DNA of 15,304 bases from Rhizopus sp. PT2906 (lineage: Eukaryota; Mucoromycota; Mucoromycetes; Mucorales; Rhizopodaceae). The DNA is taken from positions 1-15,304 of the forward strand of contig JAMYHX010000716.1 in NCBI GenBank assembly GCA_025529335.1, in the 5' to 3' direction. Positions 8,601 through 15,304 of the stretch are shown in pieces. Below the pieces are notes generated by a model. That model made no database searches and was not told where the DNA came from. It saw only the letters and a list, made by a program, of their open reading frames with translations. Position numbers and translations under genes: made by a program. How positions within the stretch are numbered: the stretch's first letter is position 1; every line of letters starts with the position of its first letter.

Positions 8601-11600
8601 CAGATGATTATTACAAAAAGAAAAAGACTTCAGTCGAAGATTTGCATACTGAAATAACTGGTAAGCTATAATCATTTCTTGAAATTAGCCTACTATGCTA
8701 AAGACATAGATGTAGTAGACAGCAGTGTACCTGTGTCAAGTTCTATTGAAGGATACACTAAAGAATATACTAAAGAGGATGTCAGAGAGGTGGTTAAAGA
8801 ATATATTCAAGAAGATATCAAACAGGATAAAAAAGAATATATACATGAAGATATCAAAGAAAATGCCAAACAAAAGATCGAAGAAAATGGCAAAGAAGAT
8901 ACTGAAGAAAACGCCAAAGAAGATATCAGAGAGTATGTAAAAAAAGGCACTCAAGAGGAAAATATCAAAGAAAATGTCCAAGAAGGTGTTAAAGAAAAGA
9001 CGGACGATACGCTGGGCCGATCAATGCCACCTTTGGCAGTAGCGTCAATAAAGACTGACGATGCCAACAGCTCAGTATCTTCCAGATATGAGCCAGAAAT
9101 AGCCTTACCGATAAAAGTAAAAGACGGCATCAGCAAGGTCAACGAAACAACTATAGTATCTGACCAAAAGCAGCTAATAAACACAAAGCAAGATGATGAT
9201 GATTTTCTGGAAATATACAGTCGTGACTCTGTGATAGATCCTATTTTAAGCAGGCATACGCCCTTACCACACGGCGATCAGGCAATAAATGAAAACAAGG
9301 GCGAGACAAAGGAAATGCAAGACGTAAACGTATATTCGAACATGACAAATAACAATAGGTTTAGCCAGTACCAATTCGGTGGAGATGACGATGATGATGA
9401 TGATTCAGTACTCTACAGTCGAGAAAGCATGCATCACCGCGAAGTGACTGGGAAGGTTGTATATACGACACCTAGAACTCAAGTAGCTCACGAGATCCCT
9501 ACTGTTCTGATGGCTGAGAATGTGTCAATCCCTCAGGCAGCATCCGTAACGACATCTATTGAAAAGAGAATTGTTCACCTAGATAACGTAGCTGTCGCCC
9601 AAGCTGCGGCCTACATTGAGCATGATGTGCAGAGTAGTCGTCAGGAGGTTATGATTGAGCCTATGAAAGACAAGATCGTAATTGATCATATTACTACTGA
9701 GGATACTGGAAAAGGTAAAATCTATACTATAAGAATTAAAGCATGCTAATGTATCAAAATAGTCACCAATAAGCCAGCGCCTATACATACCTCAGGAGCT
9801 TACGTGAGTGACAACAATGACGACGATTACGATGATGGAGTTTCTACGCCGACTGTGGCTAATCCTTATGGAATGAAAGGTGATCACGATGAATTCAGTT
9901 CAAACTATGATCAATTTATGCAAAGCTCACATTTGGATATTGAAGAAGACAATGATGAAGAGGGTGATGGCAATTTAGTAGGCAAAACAAGCAAGTTGAG
10001 GGGCCATCATGATATGGAAAAACAAGTTGATGATGAGGGTAGAAGTTCATTCTCTTCTGACAAGGATGAGACAGCCGTTCTTCAAAATCTATCGACTGAA
10101 AGTGAAGTACAGTTACGCACATTGGCCGAAAACAGTAATGGAAAAAACTCAGAGCCAGATTTTTTGAACATGCCTTATACGACCACCAAAGAATATACAG
10201 CGACAACTGAAAAAAGGAAGAGCGGAAGTCAGCGTAACCACTGGTCGATTGGTATTAATCTAGTAGACAAGGCTAGCACGATAAGACAGAGCGTCGCCAT
10301 GTCAAGCGAAGCAGGCAGTGAGCAATGGTTTGATCCAGAAAATGAATGGATGGAAGAAGAGGAAGTGATGGCTGATAAAAGCAAGACAAGTATTAGTAGA
10401 AGCAGTAGTAGCTTTAGTAGTAATAGTAGTGAATCATTAATGACACCTGGGTCTTTTAAAGAACCAAGTAAGATGCAAATGATGAACGAGACCCAGATGA
10501 GAGAAATGGATGAACAAGACTTGGACTACTACTCTACTGAAATATATAATAATGGCAATGGCAGTGGCAGTAATAGTAAACGCAATGACAACTTTCCGGC
10601 CCAAACAATGAACCAAAATGATAGAAAGAGCTTTTCAAGTTCACAGAATGAAGACGGTGAAGGAGAAATCTTGATTTACATGGATAACCGAGAAGAGACG
10701 ATAGAGGAAAAGTTGGAAAAGGGCAATAGCACGACAATAACAATTATAGATAAAAATCAAGTCAATATCAAGGAGGAAGAGGCCACTTTAAGTAATTCTA
10801 AAGAACCACGTATAGAAGACATATCACATTATATGAATACATTACCAAAGATTCAAGAAAGCACAAATATAGAGCAGGAAGTACAAACAGCGACTGCAAC
10901 CAGAGAGAAGACGAATATACCTGATGCTCATGAAATGATGGTAATACCTAATAAATCCCTAGACCCCCTTAATCAGATGGGAGATTCACCACCACCACCA
11001 CAACAACAACAACAACGGCAATCACGGCCACAACATAAGCATGGCAAAATATATATTGGAGTGAGTGGAGCTCATGATATGTTATTGCCACTACCAAAAG
11101 AAATCACATATGTCCGATGTGTGATAAGTGATGGAGAATATGAATATATGTCAAGATATGAAGTATTAGGACATCAAATATTGATGGATTATGAATGTAT
11201 TATAGACAGCAAACCAGGCATGATTATTACTGTATCACTACATGTTAGACCTGACTATCATGTTAAACCACGAACGGGATGGACCAAATGGTTTACATCG
11301 ATAAGAAAGCAAAAAGAACATCTGTCTGGATATGTGCATCCTGAAGATGGAGCTATTGGACAAACTAGATTTGCAGTGGATCACATGGTTCCAGCATGTT
11401 ATAAAAAGACGTATGAAGCTAATTTTGACTGCTTCAATTCATGGTACACAAGGTCAAGTAAAGAGAGACAAAGAAGGGAACAGTTTGGAGATGAAGAAGA
11501 CTTTTTAAAGATTGTTGGTAAACTAAATATCGAAATGCTATATTTACCCGTATCGGACCCTGATGTGGTAAGCTATAAGACTGTACATGTCTTTGCCTAT

Positions 11601-12155
11601 GTATTTCTAATCAAACTATGATATTTGACTAGCATGTTCCCAAGAGTCTAAGGGAGTGTGATCTGACACTGAAGATACTTCAGTGGCATGACACCTGTTG
11701 GAAGAGCGGCTATCTTAGTACGAGGCTACAAGGACAAAAGGTAAAAAGACACGCTGATAATAATAATAAAACAGACATTAATACTATGCTTTAAATAGAT
11801 TTGGCAGAGACATTATTATCGGTTAATAGGTAGTCAATTAATCGGTTACACTACTGATAATGAAGGCAATATTCTACAAGTATGGGATCACTATAATATT
11901 GCAGATGTCATCAGGCTAAGTGCAGCAGCGGACAAAGTGGTTGTGACACTAATCGAACAAGAAATGAAAGAAGACAGAGTATTTGGGAAAGAGTCGATTC
12001 ATCAAGAAAACTTGAAAGGATTCTTTAGATTGTCATTTACTGACTATTATTTGGACTGTTTGGCTGATGAGGTTCATGAATCTGAAGAGTGGGTAAAAGC
12101 ATTCAAATCTATGATTGGCCGTGTACCTTTGAGGTTGCCTTATAATTATTATTGA
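5680..12155 (+). CDS. Anillin/Bud4-type protein: N-terminal ankyrin-like region, long disordered middle, C-terminal C2-like and PH domains
   Basis: Seven exons: 5680-5979, 6039-7383, 7431-8660, 8710-9714, 9763-11567, 11633-11740, 11799-12155. They join in frame to about 2,049 residues (7 more if exon 4 starts at 8689). Introns are 47-65 nt and the three flanking exons 3 and 4 are all phase 1. Residues about 12-155 include ankyrin-like helices (NTIMHLAYFLNKQDLIQQLL). The middle is charged and low-complexity: an acidic run near 381-400, Lys/acidic tetrapeptide repeats (566-680 and 973-1054), D7 boxes, Ser and Pro/Gln tracts. Residues about 1720-1895 (GKIYIGVSGAHDMLLPLP onward) match the anillin-homology/C2-like region of Bud4, Int1 and Mid2. 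Residues about 1905-2045 are a PH domain (WKSGYL, W at the final helix in EEWVKAF). Known relatives organise septins at the division site. An AATAAA follows the TGA directly (12156-12161). The C-terminal call is strong; the ankyrin fusion needs transcript support. Confidence 0.8.
7431..8660 (+). repeat. Tandem exon duplication, copy A (exon 3 of the anillin-like gene)
   Basis: This exon and the next (8710-9714) have the same order of parts: a Lys/acidic tetrapeptide repeat, a DTL.RS..P motif, KVKD.IS..NE.TI..DQKQL, a seven-Asp box with SVLY.RESMHH.EV.GKV, then YTTP.TQ, PT.LMAE and LDNVA..QAAAYIE. Both exons begin and end in phase 1, so a copy can be added or skipped without breaking the frame. 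The donors after exons 2 and 3 share GGTAAGCTATA, and the coding ends before them also match (KKKDSEEALYTGAAG versus KKKTSVEDLHTEITG), so the duplicated unit included splice-site DNA. Confidence 0.9.
7482..7823 (+). repeat. 12-bp coding minisatellite: Lys/acidic tetrapeptide array A
   Basis: About 110 residues follow a four-residue pattern, small hydrophobic (V, I or A) then Lys, then two mostly charged residues, as in VKKDVKDNAKEDIKDNAKD. In DNA this is a degenerate 12-bp repeat around GTCAAAAAGGAT / GCCAAAGAA. The pattern predicts a long charged helix. The four-residue spacing of hydrophobics differs from the seven-residue coiled-coil heptad. Confidence 0.85.
8710..9714 (+). repeat. Tandem exon duplication, copy B (exon 4 of the anillin-like gene)
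   Basis: Diverged partner of 7431-8660. DNA similarity is highest across the seven-Asp box and the following YTTP/LMAE block (9384-9503 against 8285-8404), while the repeat region and the centre have drifted. The exact start is uncertain: AG acceptors at 8688, 8703 and 8709 are all in frame with the donor at 8661, giving introns of 28, 43 or 49 nt. I use 8709 because 28 nt is below the usual lower limit and 49 nt matches the neighbouring introns (47 and 48 nt). Confidence 0.8.
8751..8995 (+). repeat. 12-bp coding minisatellite: Lys/acidic tetrapeptide array B
   Basis: Counterpart of the array at 7482-7823 in the duplicated exon, about 80 residues long (for example EDIKENAKQKIEENGKED). It has the same four-residue period but is shorter and more Glu-rich, so the arrays have changed length and composition independently since the exon duplicated. 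Confidence 0.8.
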
Positions 12156-12342
12156 AATAAAAATATAACAGTGTTGTAAAAAAGAGAGTATTAAAGACTT
12201 TAAAGTTAAACAAGCGCATCATACTTTAGAAATAGATGGATATCATTACTATACAACTGCACATACATTTATATATTAAAGAAATAGTCTAAGAGTGAAT
12301 GATGAAGAAACAAACATAAAATGAAGGTGACAAATACAAGTT
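12156..12342. terminator. Shared 3' region between convergent genes
   Basis: The anillin-like (+) and PDCD2-like (-) genes end tail-to-tail only 187 bp apart. AATAAA at 12156-12161 directly abuts the + strand stop. A second AT-rich block lies near 12265-12285. The two transcripts' 3' UTRs probably overlap. Confidence 0.5.
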
Positions 12343-13730
12343 TTACTGACGTCTAAGCAAACGTTCCGCTTCCTTGGGGCCAAGTCGAACACCATCTGAT
12401 GAAAAGTCCTGCTTCCAAATGTATTCTTCAGCGTATATGTCGTCTCCGATAGGACAGTTGGCTTTACAGCTGTAAATGTATAGCGATCCCCAATCAAGAG
12501 AATCAGCGGCAATATGATTAACACCAAGATAGTTGAGTAAGGTAGAAAGGATTTGGAACTCAAAAGTACGAGGGCCATGACAGTGATCGCATGCGGGTAT
12601 AGATTCAGGTTTGTAGTTTGCTTGTACCCATAAAGGTTCACGCTCAGGCATGTCATATTCTACACGATCGTATCGTATCACTTGATCAGGGTACAATTGG
12701 ACTCTCAATTGGAACTGTAAGAATGTATCATCAACGTCGACCTTTGTATCTTCCTCCGCTTCATCTCCAGCAAGCACAAGAGCTTTAGAATCAGGTTGTT
12801 CTCCAGGATTATTCTCTTTAAAGAATGCAGCCTGCTTTTCTTCTTCCTCCACATCAGCGCCCTTTCCTTCTGGTTCGCTCACAATTTCTTTTTCTGCAAA
12901 AACACGACAAGATCGTAGCTTATCAATAGCTGTTTGATCTTCTTTACTAATGGGTTGTCCACAGAACTTCTTATGATTACACATGTTCCAATCTGCCATT
13001 TGATGCTCTCTGGAACAATAACTGGCTGATCCACATTTACCACATAATTTTGTACCAGCTATTCCACAAATAACGCAGAGTGATGGTGCTTTAAATTGTT
13101 TTGGTGTGAATGCTTCAGTAGTGCTATTTTCTTCTTCTTCTTCTTCTTCTTCTGTATGTGGTGGATAATAAGGGTTTTCACGAGGTAATTGAGTTCTATA
13201 CACTTTGAAGCTTTTTTTTTATCCTTTAAAGGTTAGAACAGAGGATAATAGTCAAACATTTCTTACTACCTCTTTTTCCAATCCTGTTTAACACAGCCAC
13301 CGTTTTTACAGCAAAATACATAAACAGTTCTATGGAATGCTTCAGGTGGTTCATCTTCTGGAGTATACAACTAAATAAACTTGTATTATAAAAAGGATCT
13401 TTATAAACAAGCGTCTAATGACTAACCTGCAGTAATAAATTCATGGGTTGCTCACAGTTACCACAAGTCACTTTATCCACTGAAAGAATATGCTCAGGAT
13501 TAAGCCAAATCTAAAAAGAGAACATAAATATACAATGTTCATTCTAAAGGAGATAAACATACGGGTCTTCCACCTGATTTGCTAGGAAAACTGTCAACAG
13601 TCAAAGGAATCTCGGGATCTTCAGCGTAGCCAAGTTGAACTGCATATTGATCAAGAACCCCTTCACTTAATTCTTTTGGATCTAATTCAGATACATCGCT
13701 GTTGCTGTCTTTTGTTTGGTTATTTGTCAT
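12343..13730 (-). CDS. PDCD2/Tsr4-like protein with MYND zinc finger
   Basis: Exons 13730-13563, 13510-13427, 13370-13270 and 13210-12343 join to 406 residues; introns are 52, 56 and 59 nt, the last with a perfect CTAAC branch site. The N-terminal half has the family's GRPIWLNP, a CGNC zinc pair, LLLQLYTPEDEPPEAFHRTVY, a second Cys cluster (VFCCKNGGC) and FKVYRTQLPRENPYY. The MYND finger spans residues 163-201 (CVIC, CGKC, YC, then the H..FC pair). The PDCD2 C-terminal domain follows at about 281-400, with CDHC and DWGSLYIYSC. A Glu run (residues about 138-145) and an acidic linker separate the parts. PDCD2 and yeast Tsr4 are dedicated chaperones of ribosomal protein uS5 (Rps2) in 40S assembly; the same role is inferred here. 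The length fits the family. The AG at 13211 was chosen as last acceptor because the neighbouring AGs break the frame. Confidence 0.95.
13131..13151. repeat. (CTT)7 microsatellite coding for poly-Glu
   Basis: Seven CTT units on the + strand read as GAA codons in the PDCD2-like gene. They form most of an eight-Glu run just before the MYND finger. The length is likely to vary between strains without frame change. Confidence 0.9.
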
Positions 13731-13859
13731 TTTACTTTATTTAAAAAAAAAATGTCTCTATGCGTATATGTGGCTTTTCAAGGGGTTCGACTGTCTGAAT
13801 TTAAAGGTATCAGCGCGTTTTTATATTCATGACAATATTACTGGATTTTTCAGCAAATT
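13731..13859 (-). promoter_or_regulatory. Upstream region of the PDCD2-like gene, next to the transposon end
   Basis: Only about 110-130 bp separate the PDCD2 ATG (13730) from the transposon's terminal repeats. A T/A-rich tract with a 10-bp A run (13742-13751) sits directly upstream. No clear TATA box is seen. The transposon's exact boundary is not defined, so its end may replace part of the original promoter. Confidence 0.45.
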
Positions 13860-13976
13860 TGGCAAAACATTTTGAAAATTATGGCAGTCATTTTTATTTT
13901 TATTGGCAGAAAATTTATACTAAATTTGGCAGTAACCTTGGCCAAAAATGGCAATGCATACGAGATATATCTGGCA
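13860..13976. repeat. Six TGGCA boxes at 22-23 bp spacing (subterminal array of the transposon)
   Basis: TGGCA occurs at 13860, 13882, 13904, 13927, 13949 and 13972: steps of 22, 22, 23, 22 and 23 bp. Four of the six are TGGCAG or TGGCAGT. The sequence between boxes is AT-rich and not otherwise conserved. The array lies just beyond the transposase stop codon, so on that strand it reads as TGCCA repeats in the element's 3' end. It could be a subterminal transposase-binding array or the remains of a 22-bp minisatellite. Confidence 0.75.
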
Positions 13977-13983
13977 GGAATTG

Positions 13984-15302
13984 TTAAAGGTTTTTTTTTT
14001 CAAAGTTCAAACAACTTTGAAAGAAACTTATCGAATGTTTTATCCGTCCAATGCAATGTTCTTGAGTGACTTTAGAGCATGATTCCATAATACGTGGAGT
14101 CAAGGTGTCACCAGTGTCGAAAAGTGCTCTTTTAACGCCAAACTTTACCTTAGACCAAAACTCTTCAATGGGGTTTAGAAATGGCGAATAAGGAGGCAAA
14201 TAGACACATTTGTATCCTCTTTTTTCTATACATTCTCGAACTTTGTTGGGTTTATGAATTGAAGCATTATCCATAACAATGTAGAACCCGCGTAAGTTGT
14301 TTTTATCCAACATGTCCATTACGTTGTTCAAGTAGAAAAGGAAATGCTCAGTTCTAGTACCTACTCTAGCAGCAGTTTCGATAACTTTTCCGCCCGTTCT
14401 TCTCTTCTTGCTGCCTGAAACAGTAGTAGGCTCTCTTAAAGATACATCGATTATGTCTTGGGAAGAGATAGCGCCCAATATTGTTATGCTAGTTCCTCTT
14501 GCTGTGGGAACTTCTATTTTTGCTGGAGTGCTTTTTATTGACCAGCCTCGGTTACGAGTAATGTACAGGTTAAAACCTGCTTTGTCTAGAATAACACAAT
14601 TACGTTCAAAGTCCATTTCATCATCAGCCAACCACTCTTGGACACTTTTTTTTTTTTCCTAAGCTTCAAAGTTCTCTCCGAGTTGCGTTCCTCTGTGATT
14701 TTTTCTAATTTCTTGAAGTTCAGTGCACAATTATTCCTTGTGTATCTGTACACTGCTGACGTTAATACACTGAGATCAGGAAAATTTTCTGATAGACACT
14801 AATGCATTGCTGCGATAGTTATTTCTGCCTTTTTGTCAACAAGTCTTATCAAGAAGTCACCGTGTTCATCTTTCAGCTGTGAAACAGTGCCTATTTTTCT
14901 ACTTCTTTTCAATCTGATTACAGTGCCAAACTCATTCCATTGTTTTTTGTATCGATAGGCTGATCGTTCAGTAATTCCTTCAGCAGCAGCTGCTTTTCTG
15001 ACTGATTCCATATTTTCGGTTATGCGAATCAAAAACTGCGTTATTTGCTCTGTTGTGTATTTTCGATACTTCGACGGCTTTTAAGGTAGATCTTGAGGTT
15101 CCTTACCACTCATCATGGTTGCAAAAGCAACGATGGAAGATTGCTTTTTAACCTCATCATTGAGAACGACTTGCACATTATCTTCAGAATCAATACCTTC
15201 TTCGGTTTCCACGTTGAGGTTTTTACCGTTATACACTCTTTCCGGAAAGTAAATTCGCCTGTGATCGAAAATAAATACACCCATGATGAGAACAAAATTC
15301 AT
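13984..15302 (-). pseudogene. Broken Tc1/IS630-type transposase
   Basis: Reading right to left, one frame runs from 15302 through a TAA at 15083-15081, a helix-turn-helix segment (residues like VRKAAAAEGITERSAYRYKK), a TAG at 14801-14799 and an HTH/linker segment ending near 14658. It meets a 12-A tract (14646-14657), after which the catalytic part (to 13984) is in another frame. The DDE triad appears intact: D in ILDKAGFN (near 14586), D in VMDNASIH (near 14271), E in NPIEEFW (near 14166), with 34 residues between the last two. The usual DEAGF motif reads DKAGF. Downstream it ends with YLPPYSP and NPIEEFW as in the family. As it stands no full-length protein can be made. An alternative is an unusual spliced gene, but no intron removes the two stops and the frameshift convincingly. 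Confidence 0.85.
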
Positions 15303-15304
15303 GT

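Larger units (their letters stand above)
13842..15304 (-). mobile_element. Tc1/mariner (IS630-like, DD34E) DNA transposon, right end outside the window
   Basis: The element comprises the broken transposase (15302-13984) and the TGGCA array at its 3' end. Its left boundary lies around 13831-13860 and is approximate: no terminal inverted repeat or TA duplication can be confirmed because the other end is off the window. Members usually have one transposase gene between short inverted repeats and insert at TA. This copy sits about 110 bp from the PDCD2-like start codon. Confidence 0.7.

Noticed and set aside
8736..8981. Antisense ORF rich in Phe and Ile, similar to the one opposite the first repeat array
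   Set aside because: It is the shadow of the second tetrapeptide array and is similar only because the sense arrays are duplicated.
12276..12656. Second minus-strand ORF overlapping the PDCD2-like 3' exon
   Set aside because: The overlapping frame holds the conserved PDCD2 C-terminal domain; this one has no family features.
13860..13976. CRISPR-like regular repeat
   Set aside because: The constant part is only 5-6 bp, the host is eukaryotic and the array sits at a transposon end.
14408..14662. Plus-strand ORF across the transposase
   Set aside because: It is antisense to the DDE domain with its conserved LDKAGFN region; nothing supports it as a gene.

Overview
The window looks like nuclear DNA of a filamentous fungus, most likely an early-diverging one (Mucoromycota, for example Mucorales); the lineage is an inference. 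The signs are AT-rich spacers, introns of about 41-65 nt with GT...AG ends and CTAAY/CTNAC-like branch sites, eukaryote-only families (a PPR protein with a mitochondrial presequence, an anillin/Bud4-type C2-PH protein, a PDCD2/Tsr4 protein), and a decayed Tc1/mariner-type transposon. Nothing bacterial (operons, ribosome binding sites, CRISPR) is present.

Layout. 1-2774 (-): 5' part of a long mitochondrial pentatricopeptide-repeat (PPR) protein running off the left edge, one intron. 2775-3205: intergenic, with a small hairpin. 3206-4669 (-): four-exon coiled-coil protein of unknown function, 436 aa. 4670-5038: non-coding. 5039-5474 (-): traces of a small spliced gene whose 5' end I cannot resolve. 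5475-5679: upstream region of the next gene. 5680-12155 (+): one large seven-exon gene, about 2,049 aa, with an N-terminal ankyrin-like region, a very long charged disordered middle and a C-terminal anillin/Bud4-type C2-like plus PH module. Its exons 3 and 4 are a diverged tandem duplication. 12343-13730 (-): PDCD2/Tsr4 with an MYND zinc finger, four exons, tail-to-tail with the anillin-like gene. 13731-13859: PDCD2 upstream region. 13860 to the right edge: a DD34E (Tc1/IS630-like) transposon copy with a six-fold 22-23 bp TGGCA array at its 3' end and a transposase broken by two stops and a frameshift.

The genes are ordinary housekeeping or cell-biology genes on both strands and do not form a pathway: mitochondrial RNA handling (PPR), cytokinesis/septin organisation (anillin-like) and 40S ribosome assembly (PDCD2/Tsr4). 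The most unusual content lies inside the anillin-like gene: duplicated phase 1-1 exons, each starting with a tetrapeptide Lys/acidic repeat, with several in-frame splice acceptors between them. I found no defence, secretion or biosynthetic system.
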